Source: Extensimonas soli
GTDB taxonomy: Bacteria; Pseudomonadota; Gammaproteobacteria; Burkholderiales; Burkholderiaceae_C
DNA: 51,375 bases
Assembly (NCBI RefSeq): GCF_029211265.1
Contig: NZ_JARGEL010000003.1
Coordinates: 1-51,375 of the forward strand
Direction of reading: 5' to 3'
This document shows, piece by piece, positions 27,883 to 40,443 of the stretch (the first letter of the stretch is position 1; each line of letters begins with the position of its first letter). The translations under genes and the position numbers were made by a program. The notes under the pieces were generated by a model that worked only from the letters and a program-made list of their open reading frames with translations, ran no database searches and was not told the origin of the DNA.

Positions 27883-29037
27883 ATGACCGCGCCGCGTGTG
27901 GCCATGGTGGCCGGAGAGGCTTCGGGCGATCTGCTCGCGAGCCTGCTGCTGCAGGGGCTGCAGGCGCGCTGGCCCGAGGTGGCGGCGCACGGCATAGGCG
28001 GGCCGCGCATGCGCGAGCGCGGCTTTGACGCCTGGTGGCCCAGCGACCGGCTGGCCGTGCATGGCTACAGTTTCGAGGTACTGCGCCGGCTCGCGGGCAT
28101 CGTGGCCATCCGGCGCCAGTTGCGTGCGCGTCTGCTGCAGGGGCGCCCCGACATGTTCATCGGCGTCGATGCGCCCGATTTCAACCTGGGCCTGGAAGCC
28201 GACCTGCGCGCCGCAGGCATCAAGACGGTGCACTTCGTGTGCCCCTCGATCTGGGCCTGGCGGCCCGAGCGCGTGGAAAAAATCCGCCGCAGTGCCGAGC
28301 ACGTGCTGTGCCTGTTTCCGTTCGAGCCCGCGCTGCTCGCGCAACATGGCATCGCTGCGACCTACGTGGGCCATCCGCTGGCGAATGTGATCCCGCGCGT
28401 GCCCGACCAGGCAGCGGCGCGCCGCGCGCTCGGCTTATCCCAGGATGCGCCCGTGCTGGCGCTGTTGCCAGGCAGCCGCAGGGCCGAGGTGCACTACCTC
28501 GCTCCAGCCTTTTTTGACGCTGCAGCGCTGATCCATCAAGCACAGTCAGCTATCAAAATGATTGTTCCGGCGCTGCCTGCATTGCGCGCGCGCATCGTGC
28601 AGCAATTGGAGGCGCGCGGCCTGGGCGCCGTGGTGCAGGTGGTCGAGGGGCGCTCGCACGAGGTGCTTGCGGCCTGCGACGTGACGCTGATCGCGAGCGG
28701 CACGGCCACGCTGGAGGCGGCGCTGTTCAAGCGCCCCATGGTGATCGCCTACCGCATGCATCCGCTGAGCTGGCGCCTCATGCGGCGCAAACAGCTGCAG
28801 CCCTGGGTGGGCCTGCCCAACATCCTGTGCCGCGACTTCGTCGTGCCCGAACTGCTGCAGGACGCCGCCACGCCGCAGGCGCTCGCCGCGGCGACGCTGC
28901 AGTGGTTCGACGCGCGCACGCAGGCGCCGGACACCATCCACGCACTCGTGCAGCGCTTCGACGCCCTGCATGAGAGCCTGCAACGCAACACCCCGCAACT
29001 CGCCGCCGATGCGATCGAAAAAATCCTTGTCCGCTGA
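27883..29037 (+). CDS. lpxB: Lipid-A-disaccharide synthase
   Basis: The 384-residue GT19-family glycosyltransferase condenses UDP-2,3-diacylglucosamine with lipid X to make the lipid A disaccharide. The N-terminus [15 protein letters not shown] is the family signature; [14 protein letters not shown] and the C-terminal [13 protein letters not shown] fit the UDP-binding half. GAGGTA upstream of the ATG is a reasonable ribosome site. A copy of the dispersed repeat (28534-28568) encodes [12 protein letters not shown] in frame. The 3' end overlaps rnhB by 29 bases. Confidence 0.96.
   Translation: MTAPRVAMVAGEASGDLLASLLLQGLQARWPEVAAHGIGGPRMRERGFDAWWPSDRLAVHGYSFEVLRRLAGIVAIRRQLRARLLQGRPDMFIGVDAPDFNLGLEADLRAAGIKTVHFVCPSIWAWRPERVEKIRRSAEHVLCLFPFEPALLAQHGIAATYVGHPLANVIPRVPDQAAARRALGLSQDAPVLALLPGSRRAEVHYLAPAFFDAAALIHQAQSAIKMIVPALPALRARIVQQLEARGLGAVVQVVEGRSHEVLAACDVTLIASGTATLEAALFKRPMVIAYRMHPLSWRLMRRKQLQPWVGLPNILCRDFVVPELLQDAATPQALAAATLQWFDARTQAPDTIHALVQRFDALHESLQRNTPQLAADAIEKILVR
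28534..28568 (+). repeat. Dispersed short AT-rich repeat inside lpxB
   Basis: CATCAAGCACAGTCAGCTAT followed by CAAAATGATTG; it keeps the CAAGCAC..CAGCTAT core of the dispersed family and is translated in frame. Confidence 0.55.
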
Positions 29038-29650
29038 GCAGGCCGCGCTGTTCGACCGATTGCACCTTCCGCACGGCGCGGCGCTGGTCGCGGGCGTCGA
29101 TGAGGCCGGACGCGGCCCGCTCGCCGGCCCCGTGGTCGCGGCCGCAGTGATCCTCGATGAGCTGCACCCCATCGCGGGCCTGGCAGACTCCAAAAAACTC
29201 AGCCCCAAACGGCGCCTGGCACTCTACGACGAGATCCGCGCCAAGGCGCTGTGCTGCAGCATCGCCGAGGCCAGCGTCGAAGAAATCGACCGCCTCAACA
29301 TCCTGCAGGCCACGCTGCTTGCCATGGCGCGCGCGGTGCAGGGCCTGCGGCTCAAACCGCGGCTCACGCTCGTCGACGGCAACCGCCTGCCCGCGTTCGA
29401 CATGCCCGCGCAGGCCATCGTCGCGGGCGATGCGCTGGTGCCGGCGATCTCGGCCGCATCGATTCTGGCCAAGGTGCAGCGCGACCAGTGGTGCGCGCAG
29501 ATTGACATGGACTACCCGCAATACGGCTTTGCCGCGCACAAGGGCTATGGCACCGCAGCGCACCTCGCGGCCCTGCGCGCGCATGGGCCTTGCGAGCACC
29601 ACCGGCGCAGCTTTGCGCCCGTCGCGCAGCTGCTGGAGCGTGCGCCATGA
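29009..29650 (+). CDS. rnhB: Ribonuclease HII
   Basis: The 213-residue enzyme cleaves RNA in RNA-DNA hybrids and excises single ribonucleotides from [22 protein letters not shown] holds the first Asp-Glu of the active site. Later acidic residues lie in LVDGN and in the [14 protein letters not shown] stretch. The ATG at 29009 overlaps lpxB by 29 bases; an alternative in-frame start at 28970 overlaps more. The stop overlaps the next ATG (ATGA). Confidence 0.95.
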   Translation: MRSKKSLSAEQAALFDRLHLPHGAALVAGVDEAGRGPLAGPVVAAAVILDELHPIAGLADSKKLSPKRRLALYDEIRAKALCCSIAEASVEEIDRLNILQATLLAMARAVQGLRLKPRLTLVDGNRLPAFDMPAQAIVAGDALVPAISAASILAKVQRDQWCAQIDMDYPQYGFAAHKGYGTAAHLAALRAHGPCEHHRRSFAPVAQLLERAP

Positions 29651-30519
29651 GCGCGGAAAAACGGCCGCGGCCGGCGGGCGATCTGTCGGCACCCAGCGCC
29701 GAGCCAGCGGCCGCCGGCAAAGACGCCGCCATCACGCACATCCATTCGCGCGACAACGCCTTCGTGAAGGCGCTGCGCCGCCTCGCGCAGGACAACACGG
29801 CCTACCGCAGCCAGGGCCAGGTCTGGATCGAGGGCGACCACCTGTGCCGTGCGGCGCTGGCGCGCGGCTGGCAGCCCAGCGTGGCCGTGTTTGCAGAGTC
29901 TTTTTGGCCTTTGGCGCCCGATGATTGGGCGCAAGCAGCTCATAAAACAGTAGTGCTTTCGGATGCGCTTTTCGCCGCCGTGAGCATGCTCGAATCGCCT
30001 GCGCGCATGGGCTATGTGCTCGATCTTCCGCCTGCCGCGGGCTTGCAGGCCGGCGTTGCCACCGTAGTGCTCGACCGCGTGCAGGACGCGGGCAACGTGG
30101 GCTCTGTTCTGCGCAGTGCCGCGGCCTTTGGCTTTGGTCAGGTGCTTGCGCTCAAGGGCAGCGCCGCGCTGTGGTCGCCCAAGGTGCTGCGCGCCGGCAT
30201 GGGCGCGCACTTTGCGCTGCGCCTGGTCGAAGGTCTGGCGCAGGACGACGTGCAGGCGCTGGCTCTGCCGCTGCTCGTCACGAGCTCGCACGCGGGCGAT
30301 TTTCTGCATGAGGCCAAGCTGCCGTGGCCCTGCGCCTGGGTGCTCGGACACGAAGGGCAGGGCGTCAGCCCCGCGCTCGAAGCGCGCGCCGCGCAGCGCA
30401 TCCGCATCGCCCAGCCGGGCGGGGAAGAGTCGCTCAACGTCGCTGCGGCCGCGGCGATCTGCCTGCATGCGAGTGCGGTGCAAGGGCACGCCATGCCCTT
30501 GCTGCACCGCAGCAAATAG
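29647..30519 (+). CDS. TrmH/SpoU-family RNA 2'-O-methyltransferase
   Basis: The 290-residue SPOUT enzyme has an N-terminal L30e-like RNA-binding part (about 30-130: [17 protein letters not shown]) and a C-terminal knotted SAM-binding domain with [29 protein letters not shown] and [14 protein letters not shown], the three classical SpoU motifs. The target is probably 23S rRNA or tRNA ribose, and the exact site cannot be told from sequence. Translation is coupled to rnhB by ATGA overlap. A copy of the dispersed repeat at 29929-29962 is translated in frame ([11 protein letters not shown]). Confidence 0.9.
   Translation: MSAEKRPRPAGDLSAPSAEPAAAGKDAAITHIHSRDNAFVKALRRLAQDNTAYRSQGQVWIEGDHLCRAALARGWQPSVAVFAESFWPLAPDDWAQAAHKTVVLSDALFAAVSMLESPARMGYVLDLPPAAGLQAGVATVVLDRVQDAGNVGSVLRSAAAFGFGQVLALKGSAALWSPKVLRAGMGAHFALRLVEGLAQDDVQALALPLLVTSSHAGDFLHEAKLPWPCAWVLGHEGQGVSPALEARAAQRIRIAQPGGEESLNVAAAAAICLHASAVQGHAMPLLHRSK
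29929..29962 (+). repeat. Dispersed short AT-rich repeat inside the TrmH-family gene
   Basis: GCGCAAGCAGCTCATAAAAC followed by AGTAGTGCTTTCGG; closest to the consensus and in frame. It resembles, in reverse complement, the copy in the carA leader. Confidence 0.6.
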
Positions 30520-30543
30520 ACCTGGCCCGCCGCAGGGCGCGGA

Positions 30544-30549
30544 TATAAT
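30544..30549 (+). promoter_or_regulatory. Probable -10 box of the carAB promoter
   Basis: A perfect TATAAT stands 25 bases after the preceding stop codon. No good -35 hexamer is present at 16-18 bases. The leader to the carA GTG would be about 145 bases and contains a reversed copy of the short dispersed repeat (30576-30620). Confidence 0.55.
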
Positions 30550-30575
30550 GGGCGGCTTTTCTCGCATAAGCGCCG

Positions 30576-30620
30576 TCCCAGCATCCAAAGCTACTACTTT
30601 TTTGAGAGCAGTCACGCGCA
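30576..30620 (-). repeat. Dispersed short repeat, reversed copy in the carA leader
   Basis: In reverse complement it reads TGCGCGTGACTGCTCTCAAA, then AAAGTAGTAGCTTTGG, parallel to the copy at 29929-29962. It is the only one of the eight copies that lies outside a coding region. Confidence 0.5.
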
Positions 30621-30702
30621 GCCAGGCTATGCACGTCGGTGCCTTGCCTTGCCCGGCGCAGCCTGCGGGCCTGGGCGGCCGCCATTCGTTTCGGAGTCCC
30701 CA

Positions 30703-31879
30703 GTGCTTTCGTCTCTCAAGGCAAGCTTCCCGCCCGCCATCCTGGCGCTCGCAGACGGCACGGTCTTTACAGGTCAATCGATAGGTGCCGCGGGCACCAC
30801 GGTCGGCGAGGTGGTGTTCAACACCGCCATGACCGGCTACCAGGAAATCCTCACCGACCCGAGCTACTGCCAGCAGATCGTGACGCTCACGTACCCGCAC
30901 ATCGGTAACTACGGCGTCAACCCCGAGGACGTCGAGGCCGACAAAGTCCACGCCGCGGGCCTGATCATCAAAGACCTGCCGCTGCTTGCGAGCAACTTCC
31001 GCTGCACGCAGACCCTCTCGGACTACCTGGTGCAGGAGCGCACCGTGGCCATTGCAGGGCTGGACACGCGCCGCCTCACGCGCCTGCTGCGCACCGGCGG
31101 CGCGCAAAACGGCGCCATCGTCGCGTTGGCGCCGGACCAGTCGGTCACGCAGGCTGCGCTCGACCAAGCCGCTGCGCAGGCCGTCGCCCTCGCGCAGGGC
31201 GCGCCGCGCATGGTCGGGCTGGATCTGGCCAAGGTGGTCAGCACCCCCGCGCCCTACGCCTGGACGCAGACCGAGTGGCAGCTCGGCACTGGTCATGGTA
31301 CGCAGACCGCGCCGCGCTTTCATGTCGTGGCCTACGACTTCGGCGTAAAGAAAAACATCCTGCGCATGCTCGCCGCGCGCGGCTGCAGGCTCACCGTGGT
31401 GCCCGCGCAGACGCCTGCCGCCGAGGTGCTGGCGCTGCGCCCCGACGGCGTCTTTCTGTCCAACGGCCCCGGCGACCCCGAGCCCTGCGACTACGCCATC
31501 GCCGCCGCGCGCACGCTGATCGACGCGGGCATCCCCACCTTCGGCATTTGCCTGGGGCACCAGATCATGGCGCTGGCCAGCGGCGCCAAGACCTTCAAGA
31601 TGAAGTTCGGCCACCACGGCGCCAACCACCCCGTGAAAGACCTGGACACGGGTCGCGTCTCGATCACGAGCCAAAACCACGGCTTTGCCGTCGATGAAGC
31701 CTCGCTGCCCGCGAATCTGCGCGCCACGCACCTGAGCCTGTTCGACGGCACGCTGCAAGGGCTCGCGCGCACCGACAAGCCCGCGTTCTGTTTTCAGGGC
31801 CACCCCGAGGCCTCGCCCGGCCCGCACGACATTGCCTATCTGTTCGACCGCTTCACGGCGCTGATGGAGAACCCCAAAA

Positions 31880-31887
<8 letters not shown>
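30703..31887 (+). CDS. carA: Carbamoyl-phosphate synthase small subunit (glutaminase)
   Basis: The 394-residue subunit hydrolyses glutamine and passes ammonia to CarB for carbamoyl phosphate, used in arginine and pyrimidine synthesis. The C-terminal class I glutaminase domain has the nucleophile Cys in [11 protein letters not shown] and the His/Glu pair in [10 protein letters not shown]. The start is a GTG at 30703 with GGAG 8 bases upstream, giving [19 protein letters not shown]; an ATG 18 codons earlier adds unrelated residues. It overlaps carB by 8 bases. Confidence 0.96.
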
Positions 31888-35200
<3,313 letters not shown>

Positions 35201-35240
35201 CACCTCCGGGGCGATTCGGCATAATCGCTCCATCCACTTG

Positions 35241-35271
35241 CCGCCGGGGTCCGCCTCGGCGGTTTGCTTTT
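35241..35271 (+). terminator. Hairpin terminator or attenuator between carB and greA
   Basis: A 9-bp stem CCGCCGGGG/CCTCGGCGG (one G-T wobble) with a TCCG tetraloop is followed by TTTGCTTTT. A CATAAT box at 35220-35225 just upstream could be a promoter -10 for greA, in which case this hairpin lies in the greA leader and would act as an attenuator; otherwise it ends carAB. Confidence 0.6.
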
Positions 35272-35300
35272 GCACGACACGAAAAAAGACGCAGACCACC

Positions 35301-35777
35301 ATGGCCACCATTCCGATCACCAAGCGCGGCGCCGAAAAGCTCAAGGCCGAGCTGCACCGCCTCAAAACCAAAGACCGCCCCGACGTCATCAGCGCCATTG
35401 CCGAGGCGCGCGCGCAGGGCGACCTGAGTGAAAACGCCGAATACGACGCCGCCAAAGACCGCCAGGGCTTCATCGAAGGCCGCATCAAGGAAGTCGAAGG
35501 CAAACTCGCCGCCGCGCAAGTGATAGACCCCGCGGCGCTGGACGCGGGCGGCAAGGTAGTGTTCGGCGCCACGGTCGAGCTCGAAGACGAAGACTCTGGC
35601 GAGCAGGTGAGCTACCAGATCGTCGGCGAAGACGAGGCCGACCTGAAGCTGGGCCTGATCAACATCAGCAGCCCGATCGCACGCGCGCTGATCGGCAAGG
35701 AAGAGGGCGACACCGCCGAGGTGCAGGCGCCCGGTGGCGTGAAGCGCTACGAGATCATTGCCGTCAAATACCAGTGA
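35301..35777 (+). CDS. greA: Transcription elongation factor GreA
   Basis: The 158-residue factor restarts backtracked RNA polymerase by stimulating transcript cleavage. The N-terminal coiled coil carries the tip acidic residues in GDLSENAEYDAAKDRQ (about 37-52). The C-terminal FKBP-like domain has YQIVGEDEAD and SPIARALIGKEEGD. The length is typical. The start at 35301 is the only one that gives the conserved MATIPITKRGAEKL N-terminus. Confidence 0.98.
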   Translation: MATIPITKRGAEKLKAELHRLKTKDRPDVISAIAEARAQGDLSENAEYDAAKDRQGFIEGRIKEVEGKLAAAQVIDPAALDAGGKVVFGATVELEDEDSGEQVSYQIVGEDEADLKLGLINISSPIARALIGKEEGDTAEVQAPGGVKRYEIIAVKYQ

Positions 35778-35830
35778 CGCGATGCGCGCTGAGGGGTGAG
35801 CATGGTGCGCCAGCAACCGACAGGAGCTCG

Positions 35831-36250
35831 ATGATGAAAACACGCTTGACATTGCTGGCGGCGGCGCTGTGGTGGGGCAGCCTCACGGCGATGGGGTTCA
35901 TTGCCGTGCCGCTGCTGTTTGCGCACTTGCCCACGCCCGCCATGGCCGGGAACATGGCGGCGCAGCTGTTTCATGCGCAAAGCTGGGTGTCGGTGGTGTG
36001 CGCGATGGTTCTGCTGGTTTATGCGCAAAAAGACCGCGAAGCCAAGGCAGGACAACCACAGGCAGCTATTGCATTGATAGTTGCCGGACTGCTGTGCGCG
36101 CTGTTGGGCGAATACGCCGTCGCGCCGCGCATCGTCGCGCGCGAGAACCTGCGCCTGTGGCACAGCGTGGGCAGCGCGCTGTACCTGCTGCAATGGCTGT
36201 GCGCGGCTGCCGTGCTGTGGCGCGCGGGGCGTAAACCCGAGGCGCCTTGA
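35831..36250 (+). CDS. DUF4149-like integral membrane protein
   Basis: The 139-residue protein has four hydrophobic segments (about 3-25, 42-60, 72-92, 108-130) and the pattern of small DUF4149 membrane proteins that sit near greA/carB in betaproteobacteria; the family name is from memory and the function is unknown. Two tandem ATG codons (35831, 35834) follow CAGGAGCTCG, a good ribosome site. A copy of the dispersed repeat (36048-36087) is translated in frame as QPQAAIALIVAG within the third membrane segment. Confidence 0.75.
   Translation: MMKTRLTLLAAALWWGSLTAMGFIAVPLLFAHLPTPAMAGNMAAQLFHAQSWVSVVCAMVLLVYAQKDREAKAGQPQAAIALIVAGLLCALLGEYAVAPRIVARENLRLWHSVGSALYLLQWLCAAAVLWRAGRKPEAP
36048..36087 (+). 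repeat. Dispersed short AT-rich repeat inside the DUF4149 gene
   Basis: The core CAGGCAGCTATTGCATTGAT, then AGTTGCC, is palindromic (CAGCTAT...GATAGTTG). In frame, it forms part of a predicted membrane helix. Confidence 0.5.
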
Positions 36251-36274
36251 TGGCCCGCTCTCATCGGTCACATC

Positions 36275-36326
36275 CAGCCACCCAGCCACCCAGCCACCCA
36301 GCGCCCAGCGCCCAGCGCCCAGCGCC
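36275..36326. repeat. Short tandem repeat: three CAGCCACC then four CAGCGCC units
   Basis: Three exact 8-base units (36275-36298) run into four exact 7-base units (36299-36326) in the gap between the DUF4149 and Kdo hydroxylase genes. The mixed unit length suggests slippage and a possibly variable copy number between strains. Confidence 0.85.
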
Positions 36327-36458
36327 CACCTGTCGCCCGCCCCGCATCTCAGTGCCGGTTGACCGAGGGCAAAACCCCTGGGCACGCCTGGTCGCACAAT
36401 GGCCCGCTTGGGCCAGGCAGTGTGCCTGCGCCCTTGTTTTTGAGGAGCTCGCAACACC

Positions 36459-37352
36459 ATGGATTCCCCCATCGTCGAAATGGACGCCACCCAGTGGCAG
36501 GGCCTGCAAGCGCGCCCCGAATGGACGGCGGCGCTGGAGGCCGGCAAGGTGCTTTTCTTCCCGCACCTGGGCTTTGCGCTCAGCCCCGAAGAAAAAGCCC
36601 TGCTGCGCGAAGACATGCTCAAACCCGGCAAGCGCAACGTCAGCCTGGATGCCGATGCTGTGCTCAACCACGCCGCGGGCAGCGCCGCCGAGCAACAGGC
36701 GCTCGCGGCGATGATAGGCCGCTTTCGCGCGCAGGCGTTGCAACTCGTCCATGACCTGCTGCCCGCCTACCGCGGCCAGCTGCGCGTGGCGCCCACGAGC
36801 TTTCGGCCCAAGCAGGTCGAAGTGCGCGCGCAGTCGGTGCGCGCCGACGACCAGCGCATGCACGTCGATGCCTTTCCGACCCGGCCTACGTATGGCGAGC
36901 GCATCCTGCGCGTGTTCACCAACGTCAACCCGCATGGTGCCCCGCGCGTATGGCGCGTGGGCGACTCGTTCGAGGCCATAGCGCGCAAATTTTTACCCCA
37001 GGCCAAACCTTATCAACTGTGGCAGGCCCGGCTGCTCAAGGCCGTGCACGCCACCAAGTCGCTGCGCAGCGAATACGACCACCTCATGCTGCAGCTGCAT
37101 GACCTGATGAAGTTCGACGAGGACTACCAGAAAAACGGCACGCTGGTGACCATTCCGTTTCCGCCCGGCAGCGTGTGGGTGTGTTTCTCCGACCAGGCCA
37201 CGCACGCTGTGATGAGTGGCCAGTTCATGATGGAGCAAACCCTGTACCTGCCGCCGGGCCGCGAAGCGGACCCGCAGAGCAGCCCGCTGGCCATCCTCAC
37301 GCGCCTCGTGGGGCGTCCGCTCGCGGGCGTGGGGGCGGGAATGGCGAGCTAG
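36459..37352 (+). CDS. kdoO: Kdo hydroxylase (Fe(II)/2-oxoglutarate-type dioxygenase)
   Basis: The 297-residue protein matches the Kdo 3-hydroxylase family, which turns lipid-A-linked Kdo into Ko in the inner core of lipopolysaccharide. The likely iron ligands are His135 and Asp137 in MHVDAFPTRP and a distal His249 in the QATHAVMSG region. No signal peptide is seen, consistent with action at the cytoplasmic side. GAGGAG lies 12 bases before the ATG. Changing Kdo to Ko makes the core more acid-stable; whether it is made here is inferred. The gene is separate from the lpx cluster 8 kb upstream. Confidence 0.85.
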   Translation: MDSPIVEMDATQWQGLQARPEWTAALEAGKVLFFPHLGFALSPEEKALLREDMLKPGKRNVSLDADAVLNHAAGSAAEQQALAAMIGRFRAQALQLVHDLLPAYRGQLRVAPTSFRPKQVEVRAQSVRADDQRMHVDAFPTRPTYGERILRVFTNVNPHGAPRVWRVGDSFEAIARKFLPQAKPYQLWQARLLKAVHATKSLRSEYDHLMLQLHDLMKFDEDYQKNGTLVTIPFPPGSVWVCFSDQATHAVMSGQFMMEQTLYLPPGREADPQSSPLAILTRLVGRPLAGVGAGMAS

Positions 37353-37364
37353 GAAAACCGGCAA

Positions 37365-37400
37365 CAAAAAAGCCGTCTTGCGACGGCTCTTAGGTTTTTG
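37365..37400. terminator. Bidirectional terminator between kdoO and rpsT
   Basis: AGCCGTC/GACGGCT, a 7-bp perfect stem with loop TTGC, has a run of six A on its left (U-tract for the leftward rpsT transcript) and CTTAGGTTTTT on its right. It ends the leftward transcript best and may also serve kdoO. Confidence 0.75.
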
Positions 37401-37478
37401 CTGACAGCGCACCGTTTACAAACGGCGAGCGGCGCGGGCCGCTCGGGCTGATAAAAAAGTGGGGCGCTCTGCAGGCGT

Positions 37479-37775
37479 TTAGGCCGACAGTGCCAGCGCC
37501 TTGACTCTGGCGGCGATGCGGCTCTTGTCGCGTGCGGCCTTGTTCTTGTGGAATATGCCTTTGTCGGCCACGGTATCGACCACCGATTGCATCTTGGCGA
37601 AGAGTTCCGTGGCTTTGGTCTTGTCGCCGGCGAGCACGGCTTTTTCGACGTTCTTCACGGCGGTGCGGTATTTGGAGCGCAGCGAGCTGTTCGCGGCGTT
37701 GAGTTTCACGTCCTGGCGGGCGCGCTTGCGGCCCGACGCGAGGCGCGGGTTCTTCTTTTTGGGCTTGGATGCCAT
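37479..37775 (-). CDS. rpsT: 30S ribosomal protein S20
   Basis: The 98-residue, Lys/Arg/Ala-rich helical bundle binds 16S rRNA early in 30S assembly. [20 protein letters not shown] at the start and [25 protein letters not shown] in the middle and C-terminal part are typical. The ATG at 37775 has AAGGAA upstream; the longer frame upstream crosses the promoter. The gene is transcribed alone, divergent from murJ. Confidence 0.97.
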   Translation of the reverse strand: MASKPKKKNPRLASGRKRARQDVKLNAANSSLRSKYRTAVKNVEKAVLAGDKTKATELFAKMQSVVDTVADKGIFHKNKAARDKSRIAARVKALALSA

Positions 37776-37821
37776 GGATAGGGTTCCTTCGTGTCTGTGG
37801 GTGATGTCAGCAAAGCCGAAC

Positions 37822-37827
37822 ATTATA
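37822..37827 (-). promoter_or_regulatory. rpsT promoter -10 box
   Basis: On the minus strand a perfect TATAAT lies 47 bases before the rpsT ATG. No clear -35 hexamer is present (GCACAG at 17-base spacing). Confidence 0.6.
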
Positions 37828-37874
37828 GCCTTTGGCTCTGCGCGCTGTGCTTCTTCCGTGCTTCTTTGCGCGGC

Positions 37875-37904
37875 TGTCGCATCAAGAATCGAACACTGCA
37901 CTAC
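37875..37904. repeat. Solo end-like copy of the palindromic element before murJ
   Basis: The 30 bases agree at 26 positions with the right end (50373-50402) of the second palindromic element in the fic gene: TGTCGCATCAAG.ATC.AACACT.CACTA. The mirrored left half is not present, so this is a fragment or a related short repeat. Confidence 0.45.
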
Positions 37905-37952
37905 CGGTGTGCACTGTGCGGTGCAGGGCTGGCTGCGCATACACTCCCGCCG

Positions 37953-39518
37953 GTGTCACTTTTCAAAGCCGCCTCCACCGTCTCTTTGCTGACCCTGGCC
38001 TCGCGCATCACGGGGTTGGTGCGTGATCTGCTCATGGCGTCGATGTTCGGCGCGAATGTGCTGACCGACGCCTTCAATGTGGCGTTTCGCATTCCGAATC
38101 TGTTCCGTCGCCTGTTTGCCGAAGGGGCGTTCAGCCAGGCTTTCGTGCCCGTGCTTGCGGCAGCCAAGGAGCAGCGCGGTGTCGATGCCACGCGGGTGCT
38201 GATCTCCAGCGTGGCCACGGTGCTCACCTGGGTGCTGGTGCTGACCTGCGCGCTGGGCGTGCTCGGCGCGCCCGTGCTCGTGTGGGCACTGGCCAGCGGT
38301 TTGCACGAGAGTCCTGCGGGGTTCGATGCGGCCGTGGCGATGACGCGCTGGATGTTCCCGTACATAGGCTGCATGTCGCTGGTGGCGCTGGCCTCGGGGG
38401 TGCTCAATACGTGGAAGCATTTTGCGCTGCCGGCGGCGACGCCGGTGCTGTTGAACCTTTGCATGATCGCCGCGGCCTGGCTCGGTGCGCCGCAGCTTGC
38501 GGCGCGCGGCATCGAGCCGATTTACGCCATGGCGGGCGGTGTGATGCTGGGCGGCGTGCTGCAGCTGGGCGTGCAGCTGCCCGTGCTGCTGCGCATGGGG
38601 CTGATGCCGCGCATCGGTCTGCGCTGGGCCGAAATCCGCGCGGCCTGGGCGCACCCGGGGGTGCGGCGCATCCTCAAGTTGATGGCGCCGGCCTTGCTCG
38701 GCGTCGGCGTCGCGCAGGTGTCGCTGATGATCAACACGCAGATCGCCTCGTATCTTGCGCCGGGCAGCGTCACCTGGCTGTTTTATGCCGACCGCCTGAT
38801 GGAGTTCCCTACGGCGCTGCTGGGCGTGGCGCTGGGCGTGGTGCTGACGCCGCAGCTCGCGGCGGCGCGCGCGGCGGGCAATGCACAGCGCTATTCGGCC
38901 ATGCTCGACTGGGGCTTGCGCCTCGTGGTGCTGCTCGCCGTGCCCTGCGCGGTGGGGCTGCTGACCTTTGCCACGCCGCTCGTGGCCACGCTGTTCCACC
39001 ATGGCGCGCTGCACGACAGTGACGTGGGGCAGATTGCGCGCGCCCTGGTTGGCTACGGCGCGGGCCTGCTCGGGCTGGTGGCGATCAAGGTGCTCGCGCC
39101 CGGCTATTACGCGAGCCAGGACATCCGCACGCCGGTGCGCATTGCCGTGGTGGTGCTGGTGATCACGCAGTTGCTCAACATCGCGCTGGTGCCGCTTTTG
39201 GCGCATGCGGGGCTGGCGCTGTCGATCGGGCTGGGGGCGCTCGTGAATGCGCTGTGGCTGCTCGTGGGCTTGCTGCGGCGCGGCAGCTACCGGCCGCAGC
39301 CGGGCTGGGGGCGTTTTGCCTTGCAGGTGGTGGCGGCCAGCGCCTTGCTGGCCGTGCTGCTGGTGTGGGCGGCGCAGTATTTTCCGTGGCTCGCGCTGCG
39401 CTCTGACAGCCTGCGGCGCGCGGGCCTGCTGGCCGCGATCCTGTGTGCGGCGGCGGCGGTGTATTTCGGCACGCTGTGGGCAGCGGGGCTGCAGCTGCGG
39501 CAGATGCTGCGGCGCTGA
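37953..39518 (+). CDS. murJ: Lipid II flippase MurJ
   Basis: The 521-residue MOP-superfamily transporter with about 14 membrane helices moves undecaprenyl-linked lipid II to the periplasmic face for peptidoglycan. The N-terminus [24 protein letters not shown] and the segment [28 protein letters not shown] are family hallmarks. The start is GTG (37953): a longer frame to 37791 runs through the rpsT promoter region and gives no homologous residues. The ribosome site is weak. Confidence 0.95.
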   Translation: MSLFKAASTVSLLTLASRITGLVRDLLMASMFGANVLTDAFNVAFRIPNLFRRLFAEGAFSQAFVPVLAAAKEQRGVDATRVLISSVATVLTWVLVLTCALGVLGAPVLVWALASGLHESPAGFDAAVAMTRWMFPYIGCMSLVALASGVLNTWKHFALPAATPVLLNLCMIAAAWLGAPQLAARGIEPIYAMAGGVMLGGVLQLGVQLPVLLRMGLMPRIGLRWAEIRAAWAHPGVRRILKLMAPALLGVGVAQVSLMINTQIASYLAPGSVTWLFYADRLMEFPTALLGVALGVVLTPQLAAARAAGNAQRYSAMLDWGLRLVVLLAVPCAVGLLTFATPLVATLFHHGALHDSDVGQIARALVGYGAGLLGLVAIKVLAPGYYASQDIRTPVRIAVVVLVITQLLNIALVPLLAHAGLALSIGLGALVNALWLLVGLLRRGSYRPQPGWGRFALQVVAASALLAVLLVWAAQYFPWLALRSDSLRRAGLLAAILCAAAAVYFGTLWAAGLQLRQMLRR

Positions 39519-39567
39519 TTGGCATCTTGGTATAGATTGCGCAGGTTTGCTGCGGCGCTCCAGACCC

Positions 39568-40419
39568 ATGTTTCTCGACTATTCCCCTCCGACCCCGCTC
39601 GATTATTTTGCGGCGCTGGTGCAAAGCGACGCCAATTTTCCATTGCTCGAGGCGGCGGCCAGCATCGCGCAGGACGAATATCCCGAGCTCGACCTGCAGC
39701 AGGTGCTCGGCGAGGTGGACCAGGTGCAGGCGCGGCTGCAGCGCCGCCTCTCGCGCAATGCCTCGGCACTGCAGCGGTTGCGCCAGTTGAACCAGTTTTT
39801 CTTTGCCGAACTGGGCTTTGGCGGCAACGCCAACAACTACTACGACCCCGAAAACAGCTTTTTGCACCACGTGCTGGCCACGCGCCGCGGCATTCCCGTG
39901 TCGCTGGCGGTGCTGTGGCTGGAGCTGGCCCAGGGCGCGGGCCTGCAGGTGCGCGGGGTGGCGTTTCCGGGGCATTTCATGGTCAAGGTGGTGCTGCCCA
40001 ATGGGCAGGTGGTGATAGACCCGGTCACGGGGCAGTCGCTGGGGCGGGAGGATCTGCTCGAGCGGCTCGAGCCCTACCAGGATGAGCGCGGCCTCGTGCC
40101 GGACGAAATGCCGTTGAGCCTGTACCTGCAGGCGGCCACGCCGCGCGACATCGTGGCGCGCATGCTGCGCAACCTCAAAGAGATTTACGGCGCGCAGCAC
40201 GATGCCGAGCGTTTGCTGGCCGTGCAGGACCGGCTCGTCGTGCTGCTGCCGCGGGGGTGGGAGGAGCGGCGCGACCGCGGCCTGCTTTATGCCGCACAAG
40301 GCGAGCCCGCGCGCGCCGTGGCCGACCTCGAGGCCTACCTGGCCCACGCGCAAGGCAGTGAAGATGCCGCAGAGGTGGCCGAGCGGCTGCGCGCGCTGCG
40401 GCGCATCGTGGGGCAGTGA
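39568..40419 (+). CDS. SirB1-like transglutaminase-fold protein with TPR tail
   Basis: The 283-residue protein resembles the SirB1/DUF1347-type family. The middle region (about 80-180) has a transglutaminase-like fold with NNYYDPENSFLHHVLATRRGIPVSLAVLW and GVAFPGHFMVKV, and the C-terminus (220-275) looks like TPR helices (RRDRGLLYAAQGEPARAVADLEAYL). There is no signal peptide. The canonical Cys of transglutaminases is not evident; the biochemical role is unknown. It lies 49 bases after murJ. Confidence 0.82.
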   Translation: MFLDYSPPTPLDYFAALVQSDANFPLLEAAASIAQDEYPELDLQQVLGEVDQVQARLQRRLSRNASALQRLRQLNQFFFAELGFGGNANNYYDPENSFLHHVLATRRGIPVSLAVLWLELAQGAGLQVRGVAFPGHFMVKVVLPNGQVVIDPVTGQSLGREDLLERLEPYQDERGLVPDEMPLSLYLQAATPRDIVARMLRNLKEIYGAQHDAERLLAVQDRLVVLLPRGWEERRDRGLLYAAQGEPARAVADLEAYLAHAQGSEDAAEVAERLRALRRIVGQ

Positions 40420-40443
40420 TGCTGCTGGGTTGACGCAGCTTCG

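Noticed and set aside
36275-36326. Tandem repeats considered as a CRISPR array
   Set aside because: Units are 7-8 bases without spacers, and no cas gene is near.
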